Positions 14,956-23,699 are shown, counted from the first letter of the stretch. The stretch is 38,823 bases of DNA from Firmicutes bacterium UBA6811 (GCA_002452295.1 DKEX01000028.1:39520-78342), one strand, 5' to 3'. Program-made: numbers and translations. Notes: generated from the sequence alone by a model not told the origin.

Positions 14956-16323
14956 TCACCCCTCGCGCCTCTCCGCCTCTGCCTCCAGTTCCGACTTGCC
15001 CTCCGCGCTCATCGCGGACGGGTTTTTCCTCGCAAGGTCGAAGAGCTGCTCCGCCAGGACCTTCACCTGGTGACGCAACTTGAACACGCAGTCGGTGTCC
15101 ACGGCAAGGCCCTGGACGATATCCTCCGCGAGGGCCCTGCAGTGCGGCGAGCCGCACGACCCGCAGTCGAGCCCGGGGAGGTCTTTGACGACCTTCTCGA
15201 TCATTTCGGCCTTTGAGATCGCGCGCGAGACATCCTGGTCCAGCCGGAATGCCGGAACGGCCGCGATGTCCTGGCGCATATCGAACTGCCCCGCGCGGGC
15301 GCGCCGTGCCAGGTCTTCCTCCTCCTCAGGCGTGAACGCCGGGGGCCCGGCGAGACCTTTCGCCAGCTTTTCCAGGTGAACATGCGCGATGAACGGGTTT
15401 CGCACGGCGAGGGCGCCACCCACGCACCCGCCCACACAGGCCTGAGCCTCGATGAAGTCAACGTCGGCCAGCCTGCCCATCTCGACCTCCTCGAGCACGT
15501 CGATGACGCTGTGGATGCCGTCCACCACCACGAAGCTCGCCAGCCCAACCGCAGCGTTCTCACCACCCGATCCACCCCAGCCGACGCCTGCTCCCGACGC
15601 CCTGCGCCTCGGCGCCGGCTCGCCCATGGCGGCGAGACGCCGGAAGACCTCCCCATACACGTCGGCGATGGATATCGCGCCGTCCACCGCCGAGAAGCCG
15701 CGTTTTGAAGCCTCCCGCACCCAGGTCACCTTGGCGGGACAGGGCGTGATGAAGAAGGCCCCGATGTCCTCCGGGGGGATGCCCATCTCCCTGCTCTTGC
15801 TCTCCTTGGCCAGCTTGCCTGCGCAAGTCATGGGGGAGTCTACGGGGATGAGGTGGTCTATGAGGGCCGGGAATCTCACCTGTATCAGCCTGACTACCGC
15901 GGGGCACGCTGCGGAGATCATGGGCCTGACCTCCCGGTGTGCCCTGAGGTACTCCCGGGTCACCAGTGTGGCCACGTCCGCCCCCCGTGCGACCTCGTAC
16001 ACGTCGTCGAAGCCCATGTCGATGAGGGCCGCCAGCACCCGGTCGGGGTGAACGTCCGGGCCGAACTGGCCGTAAAGCGCGGGCGCAGGCAAGGCGATGG
16101 TGTACTTGAAATCCTTCAGCCGGTCGAGGGAGTCGGTGATGGCGGTCTTGGCATGGTTATCGCAGGTCCTTATGCACTCCCCGCAGTCGGTGCACCTCTC
16201 CGCGTTGATCCTGGCCTTGCCCTGCCTCACCCTGATGGCCTCGGTCGGGCAGTTCTTTATGCATCTGGTGCAGCCGCGACACTTGTCCTCGATGAGGAGA
16301 ACCGAGTGGAACGGGCCGGTCAT
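14956..16323 (-). CDS. Sensory-type [FeFe]-hydrogenase (HydS-like)
   Basis: A 455-residue protein: two [4Fe-4S] clusters at the N-terminus (Cys15/18/21/25 and 44/47/50/54), an H-cluster domain, and a C-terminal Fe-S domain of the PF04060 type (Cys387, 390, 395, 412). H-cluster ligands Cys140, Cys195, Cys296 and Cys300 are all present. Residues around the cluster differ from catalytic enzymes: the first motif is SAACP, so the proton-relay cysteine is Ala139; the second is TPCPAK (Thr193 for Met, Lys198 kept); the third is EAQACVGGCVGG (Gln294 for Met). These changes fit the putative sensory groups C/D rather than a turnover enzyme. It overlaps the anti-sigma-type ATPase gene by four bases (ATGA) and lies upstream of the hydrogenase operon. 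It is probably a hydrogen or redox sensor; no PAS domain is present. Confidence 0.9.
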   Translation of the reverse strand: MTGPFHSVLLIEDKCRGCTRCIKNCPTEAIRVRQGKARINAERCTDCGECIRTCDNHAKTAITDSLDRLKDFKYTIALPAPALYGQFGPDVHPDRVLAALIDMGFDDVYEVARGADVATLVTREYLRAHREVRPMISAACPAVVRLIQVRFPALIDHLIPVDSPMTCAGKLAKESKSREMGIPPEDIGAFFITPCPAKVTWVREASKRGFSAVDGAISIADVYGEVFRRLAAMGEPAPRRRASGAGVGWGGSGGENAAVGLASFVVVDGIHSVIDVLEEVEMGRLADVDFIEAQACVGGCVGGALAVRNPFIAHVHLEKLAKGLAGPPAFTPEEEEDLARRARAGQFDMRQDIAAVPAFRLDQDVSRAISKAEMIEKVVKDLPGLDCGSCGSPHCRALAEDIVQGLAVDTDCVFKLRHQVKVLAEQLFDLARKNPSAMSAEGKSELEAEAERREG

Positions 16324-16751
16324 GCTAGACTTCCTTTCGAGGGAACGTTAATAACCATTCTAACGCTCGTGCCCCGTCCGACCGTGGACTCTATGTGAAA
16401 CTCGTCCGAATACCTTCTCATGTTCGGCAGGCCGAGCCCGGCACCGAAGCCCATCTCCCTTATGTACTCAGGCGCAGTCGAGTACCCTTCCTGCATCGCC
16501 AGGGCTATATCAGGGATCCCAGGCCCCTCGTCGTCGGCCAGTATCTCGATGCGCTCGGGCGAGATGTCAACCGAGAGAACCCCCCGGAACGCGTGGATGA
16601 CGATGTTCATCTCGGCCTCGTACGCGACGATCGCCGCCCTACGGGCGGTCGCGGCGTCGATGCCCAGCTGGCGAAGCGTGCGCTTGAGCCTGGCTGCAGC
16701 CTCCCCCGCGGCCTGGAAGTCCTCGCCGGTGACCGGGCACTCAAGGAGCAT
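16320..16751 (-). CDS. Anti-sigma-factor/serine kinase-type ATPase (RsbW/SpoIIAB-like)
   Basis: A 143-residue GHKL ATPase of the short RsbW/SpoIIAB type: N-box with AYEAEMNIVIHA (about 43-54), G1 box DDEGPGIPD (about 73-81) and G2 box GAGLGLPNM (about 102-110). RsbW-type proteins bind or phosphorylate partner-switching proteins. The ATG at 16751 follows GGAGG by eight bases; a longer frame to 16829 has no such site. It overlaps the upstream DRTGG gene by 11 bases and the HydS-like gene by four, so the three are translationally coupled. No sigma factor or anti-anti-sigma protein is encoded nearby, so its target is unknown. Confidence 0.88.
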   Translation of the reverse strand: MLLECPVTGEDFQAAGEAAARLKRTLRQLGIDAATARRAAIVAYEAEMNIVIHAFRGVLSVDISPERIEILADDEGPGIPDIALAMQEGYSTAPEYIREMGFGAGLGLPNMRRYSDEFHIESTVGRGTSVRMVINVPSKGSLA

Positions 16752-17145
16752 CGCGCGTGCCTCCACATGCGTCGTGGGGGTCGCCGCCAGCCTGCGGCCA
16801 TGCGCACCTGCCCCGTAGGCCGGCCTCAAAGAGCAGGCCAGCCGACTCGTAGAGCGGGTATGACGTACATAGCACCGGAATCCCGGCCTCGGCCGCCATG
16901 GCCAAGATGTCTGGCGTGGGCTTCTTGCCGCGAACGAAAACGATGCCCAGAAGGTCCATCATCTCGGCCGCGCGGATTATCTGAGGCGTGACAAGGCCGG
17001 TCAGCACGAGCATCCTGGCCTTCGTGAAGGCCAGGAGGTCGCTGATGAGGTCGCAGCCGCATGCCGCCTCGATCTCCTGGTCGAGCTTGTCCTCCCCCGT
17101 CAGGAGCGTAGCATCAAGTATCCTCATCACGTCGCGCACCCGCAC
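16741..17145 (-). CDS. DRTGG-domain protein (first copy)
   Basis: A 134-residue protein, probably related to the DRTGG and HPr-kinase N-terminal domain families: it has CGCDLISDLLAF (29-40), LVTPQIIRAAEMMDLLGIVFVRG and EAGIPVLCTS. It is a paralogue of the product at 14600-14950. The start is a GTG at 17145, eleven bases after GGAGGG. The C-terminal 20 residues overlap the start of the next gene and look unconserved. It heads the HydS cluster, 40 bases after the SPOR-domain gene. The role is unknown; ligand sensing is a guess from family context. Confidence 0.78.
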   Translation of the reverse strand: MRVRDVMRILDATLLTGEDKLDQEIEAACGCDLISDLLAFTKARMLVLTGLVTPQIIRAAEMMDLLGIVFVRGKKPTPDILAMAAEAGIPVLCTSYPLYESAGLLFEAGLRGRCAWPQAGGDPHDACGGTRDAP

Positions 17146-17185
17146 TCTTCACCATTCCCTCCAGCCTCGATAACCGGGTAGACGG

Positions 17186-17728
17186 CTAATGCATCACCAC
17201 AACGGAGTGCCCCTTCGTCTCGAGCTCGGAAGCGAGCCTGTCGGCGTTGGCCTTCTCTGAAAACGCTCCAACCTGCACCCTGTATGGGGCGCCGCCGGTC
17301 ACGAAACCAGGGTACCCGGCACCTGCGAGCTCCCGGGCGAGCCCCTCTGCCCCGGTCCTGTCATCGAACTCGCCCACCTGCACCCGGTAAAGGATCTGGC
17401 CGGAGATCACAGGCGGCGCCGTGGCCCCCTCATCGGCGGGGTACGGAGCCGTGGTCGAAGGCTCCCCGGTAACGGACGGGGTCCCACCAGGGATGGACAC
17501 GTCTGCTCCGTTGGGTTGCGTCGAGGTGGTATCATCGGTTGCACCTGCGGGAACGACCGGCGTCGCCACCTGGGGCGGCCGGCCGTCATTCGGCCCTGGG
17601 CCGGACGCGAGGAGGCCGAAGGCGTACCTTCCCATGAGCACGCCGAGGCCGATGGCAAGGCCGGCCATGATGATGAGCATCAGCACCATGGACAGGCTCT
17701 GACCTGTCCTTCCCCTTCTTTCAGGCAT
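17186..17728 (-). CDS. SPOR-domain membrane protein
   Basis: A 180-residue protein with a short basic N-terminus, one membrane helix (about residues 12-37), a Pro/Thr/Gly-rich linker (about 42-108) and a C-terminal SPOR domain with two repeats (YRVQVGEF and YRVQVGAF). SPOR domains bind glycan strands stripped of peptides and place proteins at division or spore-wall sites. The orientation should be N-in with the SPOR domain outside. The ATG at 17728 follows GGGGGGA. It lies 30 bases after folC; a link to the HydS cluster that follows is not evident. Confidence 0.85.
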   Translation of the reverse strand: MPERRGRTGQSLSMVLMLIIMAGLAIGLGVLMGRYAFGLLASGPGPNDGRPPQVATPVVPAGATDDTTSTQPNGADVSIPGGTPSVTGEPSTTAPYPADEGATAPPVISGQILYRVQVGEFDDRTGAEGLARELAGAGYPGFVTGGAPYRVQVGAFSEKANADRLASELETKGHSVVVMH

Positions 17729-17758
17729 TTTCGATCCCCCCTCGTAGCGTTCCTGCGA

Positions 17759-19804
17759 CTATATTACTTCTCTGGGCACTCGAATTCCTCCTGTGTGCGC
17801 ACAAGGCGGCAAATCTTGCGCCCACGGCGGGCGCATGTGGAGGTCGACGGCCACGAGGCGCGTATCGCGAACGCCATCGGCACCGCCTGGCCGCTCCAGC
17901 ACGCTCCTGGTCGCGCACGCGAATACCACCGGGAGGCTGCGCCTTGCGGCAAGCTCCTTCGCCACGCCCACGCCGCGCACCACGTCGGCGGGGGTCGTCT
18001 CCTCACTCATGTGCGTGTTGCTCACGATCCCCGTGAAGCTCAGCCTGGAGGATCCCTCGATCGACTCCAGCATGGCTTCGGCTCTCGCAACATCCCTTGT
18101 GAAGGGCCGGTTCGTGTTGAGCACGAAATACATGTCGTAGCCCGCCGCCTCGAATTCCGGAGAGAACCTGGCGAGCGCCCGCGCCCCCGCGGGGTCGCCG
18201 CCTGCGTCGAATATGACAGTCGCACCTTCGTCGTGGAAGGCCTGGAGTATCCCGGGGGCAAGTGCGGGAAGGTCCGCTCGCTCGAACCCCGGGGCGGACG
18301 ATATGACCTGGATGCCCTCGCGCTCCATCTCGCGCGCCGCCTCGCGGGATCTGAAGTAGGGGTTGACGATGTCGAGATCGACCACGATGACGCGGGCGCC
18401 CTCGCCCCGCCTCATCCTGGCGAAATTCAGCGACACCTCGGTCTTCCCGGACCCATATGCGCCGCCAAAGACCACGATCCTTCGGGTCAGGGGGAGCCTC
18501 CCGGCTACTGACAGCAGGTGGTTCCTGACCTCGCCCACCAGGTACAGCGACCCGCACACAACGAGCGCCCCATCCTCTCCTGCCCGCACGAGGCCTTCAT
18601 CCGCCGCCATAGTGGCGCTAGACGCCGCCAGAACCTCGCGCCCCTCACTTGCGGCGAGATCGACGATGACGGACGGGTCGACCCCGCCGAGCCTCGACGA
18701 TGAAGCCCTGGTCGCGATGACGCAGGAAGCGAACCCCGCCACCAGGCACACCATCTCCCTGACGGGCTTGTCCCTGGAGATTCCCACGACCGCCGTGACA
18801 TGCCGGCCGCCGGCCACCTCTGGGACCGCCTGGGCCAGCCTCTCCATGCCGTCGAGGTTGTGGGCGCCGTCGACCAGCACGAGGGGGCGGCGCTGAAGGA
18901 TCTCGAGCCTGCCCGGCCAGCGGGTGAGCTTCAGTCCCTTGCGGAGCGCATCTTTCTCCACGTTCACGCCATGGCGGCGCAGCGCCTCGATGGCGCCCAC
19001 CGCGCACGCAGCGTTCTCTACCTGGTGGGAGCCGAGAAGCGGGATGTAAAGCTCCCCGAGGTCCTTTCCGCCGACCGCAATCCGGAACCCCTGCCCCTCC
19101 GCATCGTGGCGCGTGCGTTCATAGAGGATATCCTCCCCCACCACATCGACGCGGGCCGAGCTCTCGGCAGCGACGCGCCGTATCACCGCAAGCGCCGCCG
19201 GATGCTGGAGACCGACCACCACAGGCACGCCGGGCTTGATGATCCCGGCCTTCTCGAAGGCGATCTCCTCGATGGTGTCGCCCAGCTTCTCGCGGTGGTC
19301 CATGTCGACGTGGGTGATCACCGACGCGAGCGGCGTGATCACGTTGGTGGCGTCGAACCTGCCGCCGAGGCCTACCTCCACGACGGCGTAGTCCACGGCC
19401 TCGTCAGCGAAGTAAAGGAACGCCACGACAGTGCCCATCTCGAACTCCGTCGGGGGTCCCAGGGCCGGATCGTGCGCCACCGCCTCGAAGTGCGGGCGCA
19501 ACCTGGCTATGAGATCGGCAAGGCGTGCCCCTGGTATGGGCCTGCCGTTTACGCTGATACGCTCCGTGTACGACGAGAGGTGTGGGGACGTATAGAGCCC
19601 GGCGCGAAACCCCGCCGCGCGAAGCACCGAGGCCGTCATCGCTGCGACCGACCCCTTGCCGTTGGTGCCGGCCACGTGGATGCCCTTGAGCTTCAGGTGG
19701 GGTGAGCCTGTGGCGTCGAGGAGAGCAAGCGTGCGGCCAAGGCCGAGGTTCACCCCGAACTTGCCCAGGCTGTGCAGGAATGTGATGGCTTCTTCGTAGT
19801 CCAT
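17759..19804 (-). CDS. folC: Folylpolyglutamate/dihydrofolate synthase fused to a P-loop domain
   Basis: The first ~435 of 681 residues are FolC, which adds glutamate to folates: GTNGKGSVAAMTASV (47-61), YTSPHLSSYTERI, GLGGRFDATN (145-154), HVDMDHREKLG and LVDGAHNLDG. A second domain (about 440-681) has its own Walker A, GGAYGSGKTEVSLN (447-460), a VVDLDIVNPYF strand (474-484), IFDAGGDPAG and a VLNTNRP segment. It looks like a SIMIBI/MinD-like or dethiobiotin-synthase-like NTPase. FolC proteins are normally about 430 residues, so this is a real fusion in one open frame unless a frameshift is hidden. Wood-Ljungdahl organisms need abundant folate, which fits the setting. The role of the second domain is unknown. 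The ribosome site is weak. Confidence 0.9.
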   Translation of the reverse strand: MDYEEAITFLHSLGKFGVNLGLGRTLALLDATGSPHLKLKGIHVAGTNGKGSVAAMTASVLRAAGFRAGLYTSPHLSSYTERISVNGRPIPGARLADLIARLRPHFEAVAHDPALGPPTEFEMGTVVAFLYFADEAVDYAVVEVGLGGRFDATNVITPLASVITHVDMDHREKLGDTIEEIAFEKAGIIKPGVPVVVGLQHPAALAVIRRVAAESSARVDVVGEDILYERTRHDAEGQGFRIAVGGKDLGELYIPLLGSHQVENAACAVGAIEALRRHGVNVEKDALRKGLKLTRWPGRLEILQRRPLVLVDGAHNLDGMERLAQAVPEVAGGRHVTAVVGISRDKPVREMVCLVAGFASCVIATRASSSRLGGVDPSVIVDLAASEGREVLAASSATMAADEGLVRAGEDGALVVCGSLYLVGEVRNHLLSVAGRLPLTRRIVVFGGAYGSGKTEVSLNFARMRRGEGARVIVVDLDIVNPYFRSREAAREMEREGIQVISSAPGFERADLPALAPGILQAFHDEGATVIFDAGGDPAGARALARFSPEFEAAGYDMYFVLNTNRPFTRDVARAEAMLESIEGSSRLSFTGIVSNTHMSEETTPADVVRGVGVAKELAARRSLPVVFACATRSVLERPGGADGVRDTRLVAVDLHMRPPWAQDLPPCAHTGGIRVPREVI

Positions 19805-19818
19805 GAGAACTCTCTTCG

Positions 19819-20526
19819 CTACTCAGAAGCGTTTTCCTTCCCCAGCGTGCGCTCGGGGCTTCGCGTGCACTCGGGCGCTAGAAGACAGCCGTCACACCTG
19901 GGCCTCTGGGGCCTGCACCGCCGCCGCCCGTGGACGATCATGTTGACGTGAAGGGGGTAGACCAGGTCGGGCGGTACCACGGAGGCCATGGCTTCGTGGG
20001 CGGCCTCGGCCCCGCACCGCTCGCTCACAAGCCCGAGCCGCCTCGCCACGCGCAGAACGTGCGTATCCACGGGCAACACGGGCATGCCGCACCCGAAGAG
20101 AAGCGTGCATGCGGCGGTCTTCGGGCCGACGCCGTCGAGGGACACGAGGTACTCCTGCGCCGCGCGGGTGTCGAGGCGTTCGAGGAAGTCCAGGGACGCA
20201 GATCCCCCCTCGCTGTGCAGGTGGTCCAGGATCCCCTGTATCCTGGCGGCCTTGACGTCGGCAAGGCCGCCGGTCCTTATCGCGTCCGCCACGTCACGCA
20301 CGTCCGCCTCACGCACAGCCTCCCACGACGGAAACCTCTCCTTGAGGCTCCGAAAGGCCCTCCCGGAATTGACGTCGGACGTGTTCTGTGAGAGCACAGT
20401 GGCCACGAGGGCGTCCAGCGGGTCCTCCCGCCGGGCGGGAGGGACGCCGTACATCTCCTCCAGAATCGCTACGATCCGCTGTATGCGCCCACTGGCGCCG
20501 TCATTGCTCAAGCTGGTAGCCTCCAT
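19819..20526 (-). CDS. nth: Endonuclease III (DNA glycosylase/AP lyase)
   Basis: Removes oxidised pyrimidines in base-excision repair. The protein has up to 235 residues with the helix-hairpin-helix SLDGVGPKTA (catalytic Lys136), the catalytic Asp154 in PVDTHV, and the [4Fe-4S] loop Cys214-x6-Cys221-x2-Cys224-x5-Cys230. Two starts are possible: the ATG at 20526, with little ribosome site, or a TTG at 20511 that has GGAGG eight bases before it. The second may be the true one. The gene lies 14 bases before folC, and a 314-base gap separates it from valS. Confidence 0.93.
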   Translation of the reverse strand: MEATSLSNDGASGRIQRIVAILEEMYGVPPARREDPLDALVATVLSQNTSDVNSGRAFRSLKERFPSWEAVREADVRDVADAIRTGGLADVKAARIQGILDHLHSEGGSASLDFLERLDTRAAQEYLVSLDGVGPKTAACTLLFGCGMPVLPVDTHVLRVARRLGLVSERCGAEAAHEAMASVVPPDLVYPLHVNMIVHGRRRCRPQRPRCDGCLLAPECTRSPERTLGKENASE

Positions 20527-20840
20527 GGACCAGGCTGTCTCGCCGTCCCGGCGGCGGCCGCCGCGACCCCGGTCCTCAGTCGGTCGGCCAGTCTCGCACC
20601 ACTTGCCGCCCTCGGGCAGGGCGATCCGTCACGCTCGCGCCGGGTGAATGACGCGGTCCCGGCGACGTGGGCACATCACGTCCACATCTGATTGGCGGTC
20701 TGCCGGCGGCCTCAGGACTTGACGCCTGCAGAGAGAGAACGCGTACCTCTGTATCCAACCAGTCGCACCGCCTTGGGCGCCGCCCCCGGAGCGCAACACC
20801 GGCGACCCTGTCAAAGTGGCCATCGCCTCTGAACCTGCAC
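20527..20840. other. Intergenic region between valS and nth
   Basis: About 310 GC-rich bases. No gene, tRNA, clear promoter or T-tract terminator was recognised. A 14-base palindrome GCGGCGGCCGCCGC lies at 20551-20564 and is probably compositional. Small open frames here are extensions of shadows of valS. Confidence 0.6.
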
Positions 20841-23549
20841 CTAGCCCCTGAGGTCCGCGAGCCTGGCCGCGAGGCGCGCCCGTTTTTCGGCACACTCCTC
20901 GCGCCTCGCCCGCTCCCGCTCCACGACCTCCGCAGAGGCCTTCTCCACGAAGGCCGGGTTGGAGAGCTTCCGCCAGGCGGACTCGAGTGCGGCCTCGGCT
21001 GCCCGAAGATCCTTCTCCAGCCTGCGGATCTCGGCATCGAGGTCGATGATCCCCGCAAGGGGCACATATACCTCAGCGCCCGTAACGATAGCAGACGCCG
21101 CCTTCTCGGGCTTTCGCTCGAGGTGATCCTGGATGGAAAGACGCGAAAGGCCCGCAAGGCGCGTGACGAACTCGGTGCCCGCTCGGAGGACATCGGCCGT
21201 GCCGCCGCCCGCGACCACGATCGCCTCGACCTTCTTCTGGGGTGGCACGTTCATCTCGGACCTCACGTTGCGGATGGCCCGCGTGACGTCCATGAGCGTG
21301 GCCATCTCAGCCTCGGCATCGGGGTTATCAAGCCTCTCGTCGAACTTTGGCCACGCCGACACCATGACGCTGCCATCCGCGCCAGGCAGGCGTTGCCAGA
21401 TACCCTCCGTTACGAACGGCATGAACGGGTGCAGAAGCCGGAGCACCTTCCCCAGGGTCTCCGCCAGCACGTGCTGGGCGGTGGTGCGTGCGCGCTCGTC
21501 ATCGCCGTACAGCCGCGCCTTGGAGATCTCGATGTACCAGTCGCAGAACTCATCCCACGTGAAGTCGTACAGGGCGCGAGCCGCCTGCCCGACCTCGTAC
21601 TCATGGAGATGCGCCGTCACCCTCTCCGCCACCCTGTTCGCCCTGCTCCGTATCCACCTGTCGGCAGGCAGGAGGTCGAGATCGCGCTCGTCCACGGCGG
21701 CCGGGTCGTAGCCCCTGAGGTTCATGATGACGAAGCGCGACGCATTCCAGAGCTTGTTGGCGAAATTGCGGCTCGCCTCGAGCCGCTCCTCCCTGAAGCG
21801 CATGTCATTGCCGGGGGTATTGCCGGTCACGAGGGTGAACCGCAGCACGTCGGCGCCGTACCTGTCCACGACCTTCAGGGGGTCCACGCCGGTGCCGAGG
21901 GACTTGCTCATCTTCTTGCCGCTCGACGCCCGCACGAGCCCGTGGATGAACACATCGTGAAACGGCACCTCGCCCATGAACTCGAGGCCCATGAGTATCA
22001 TCCTCGCGACCCAGAAGAAGATGATATCATAGGCGGTCACCAGCACCGACGTCGGATAGAAGTGCCGAAGCTCCGGCCTCTTCTCGGGCCACCCCATGGT
22101 CGAGAAAGGCCATAGGGCCGACGAGAACCAGGTATCGAGCACATCAGGATCCTGCTCCAGCTTGCCGCTGCCGCATTTTGGGCAGCTCTCCGGGTCCTCG
22201 GCTGAGGCTATGGTCTCGCCGCACTCGCCACAATACCATACCGGAATCCTGTGGCCCCACCAGAGCTGCCTCGAGATGCACCAGTCGTGGATGTTCTCCA
22301 TCCAGTTGAGATAGACCCTGGCGAAGCGCTCGGGGACGAACCTGATGCGGCCGTCCTCCACGGCGTTCATGGCGGGCGCGGCGAGTGGCTTCATTCTCAC
22401 GAACCACTGCCTCGATATCATCGGCTCGACGACCGTGTGGCACCTCTGGCAGTGGCCGACTGCGTGGCCGTGCGCCTCCGTCTTCTCGAGAAGGCCGAGC
22501 GACGCAAGCTCCTCCGCGACCTTCTCGCGGCAGGCGTACCTGTCGAGCCCCCCGTACTTCCCGGCCTCCTTCGTCATCCTGCCGTCCTCGCCGATCACCT
22601 TGACTGCCGGGAGGTCGTGGCGAAGGCCGATCTCGAAGTCGTTCGGGTCGTGGGCGGGAGTCACCTTCACCGCCCCAGTCCCGAACTCGGGGTCAGCGTG
22701 CTCGTCTGCAATGACGGGTATCTCCCGGTTCATTATGGGAAGGATAACCTTCCTGCCCACGAGGTGGCGGTAACGAACGTCGCCGGGGTTCACTGCCACA
22801 GCCGTATCGCCTAGCATCGTCTCGGGACGGGTGGTTGCTACAGTGATGTAGCCCTCCCCGTCTGCGAGCGGGTACTTTATATGGTACAGAGCGCCTTTCG
22901 TATCTTCATGCTCGACCTCGAGGTCCGACAGCGACGTATGGCACCTGGGGCACCAGTTGATGATGTACGTGCCCCGGTATATGAGCTCCTTCTCATAGAG
23001 CCGCACGAACACCTGCCGGACGGCGCGGGAAAGGCCCTCATCCATGGTGAACCTCTCGCGCTCCCAGTCGCAGGACGCCCCCAGGCGCTGGAGCTGGCTG
23101 CGGATCGTGCCGCCATACTTCTCCTTCCACTGCCACACGCGGCGGACGAACTCCTCGCGCCCGAGGTCGTGGCGGGATAGGCCCTCCTTCGCAAGCGCCG
23201 CCTCCACCTTCACCTGGGTCGCGATGCCCGCATGGTCGGTGCCGGGGATCCACACCGTGTTATCGCCCATCATCCGATGCCAGCGCACAAGGATATCCTG
23301 CAGCGTGTTGTCCAGGGCGTGGCCGATGTGCAGCGATCCCGTGACGTTGGGCGGCGGGATCACGATGCAGAAGGGCTTTCTCGATGGGTCGACGTCCTGA
23401 TGAAAACACCCACCCCGGAGCCACTCCTCGTAGATCTTCTCCTCCATTTCGAGGGGGTTGTATCTGGTCGCAAGCTCGTTTGTAATGAGGTCTGGCTCGT
23501 TCTGAGCTCTTGCCATCTTACGCGCGGCCGCCTCCGCCTTCGCTTCCAT
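20841..23549 (-). CDS. valS: Valyl-tRNA synthetase
   Basis: Charges tRNA-Val. It has 902 residues with the class I signatures HIGH (74-77, in GSLHIGHALD) and KMSKS (546-550). Other landmarks are the editing-domain and zinc-like CxxC segments (WCPRCHTSLSDLEVEHED; CGECGETI with CPKCGSG) and the C-terminal coiled coil (about 835-902). The start at 23549 follows GGAGGCGGAA; the next ATG at 23516 would remove an Ala/Glu/Lys-rich segment of eleven residues and is also possible. The frame stays open for about 160 bases upstream through an acidic repeat with no ATG, GTG or TTG. Expression is controlled by the T-box leader at 24054-24356. Confidence 0.97.
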   Translation of the reverse strand: MEAKAEAAARKMARAQNEPDLITNELATRYNPLEMEEKIYEEWLRGGCFHQDVDPSRKPFCIVIPPPNVTGSLHIGHALDNTLQDILVRWHRMMGDNTVWIPGTDHAGIATQVKVEAALAKEGLSRHDLGREEFVRRVWQWKEKYGGTIRSQLQRLGASCDWERERFTMDEGLSRAVRQVFVRLYEKELIYRGTYIINWCPRCHTSLSDLEVEHEDTKGALYHIKYPLADGEGYITVATTRPETMLGDTAVAVNPGDVRYRHLVGRKVILPIMNREIPVIADEHADPEFGTGAVKVTPAHDPNDFEIGLRHDLPAVKVIGEDGRMTKEAGKYGGLDRYACREKVAEELASLGLLEKTEAHGHAVGHCQRCHTVVEPMISRQWFVRMKPLAAPAMNAVEDGRIRFVPERFARVYLNWMENIHDWCISRQLWWGHRIPVWYCGECGETIASAEDPESCPKCGSGKLEQDPDVLDTWFSSALWPFSTMGWPEKRPELRHFYPTSVLVTAYDIIFFWVARMILMGLEFMGEVPFHDVFIHGLVRASSGKKMSKSLGTGVDPLKVVDRYGADVLRFTLVTGNTPGNDMRFREERLEASRNFANKLWNASRFVIMNLRGYDPAAVDERDLDLLPADRWIRSRANRVAERVTAHLHEYEVGQAARALYDFTWDEFCDWYIEISKARLYGDDERARTTAQHVLAETLGKVLRLLHPFMPFVTEGIWQRLPGADGSVMVSAWPKFDERLDNPDAEAEMATLMDVTRAIRNVRSEMNVPPQKKVEAIVVAGGGTADVLRAGTEFVTRLAGLSRLSIQDHLERKPEKAASAIVTGAEVYVPLAGIIDLDAEIRRLEKDLRAAEAALESAWRKLSNPAFVEKASAEVVERERARREECAEKRARLAARLADLRG

Positions 23550-23665
23550 TTCCGCCTCCGCCTCCGCCCTACCTCCCGGTTCCGCTTGCGCTGTCGTCTC
23601 CGGTTCCGGTTTCGCTTCCAGCCTCGCTTTCGTTTCGGTTTCGGGTTCGGCTTCGGTTTCGGGTT
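23546..23665 (-). repeat. Degenerate hexanucleotide low-complexity tract before valS
   Basis: On the minus strand the segment is built of GAARCC- and GCGGAG-like units. Read in the valS frame it gives an acidic Glu-Pro-Glu-Thr / Glu-Ala-rich stretch that runs into the annotated start without a stop. No usual start codon is present in that extension. It resembles the low-complexity hexamer tracts inside gerA in the same window. It may be a slippage product or part of a longer N-terminus with an unusual start. Confidence 0.6.
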
Positions 23666-23699
23666 CGCCGCGGCTTACAGCCGGAGGTGCCGCTCCCTC

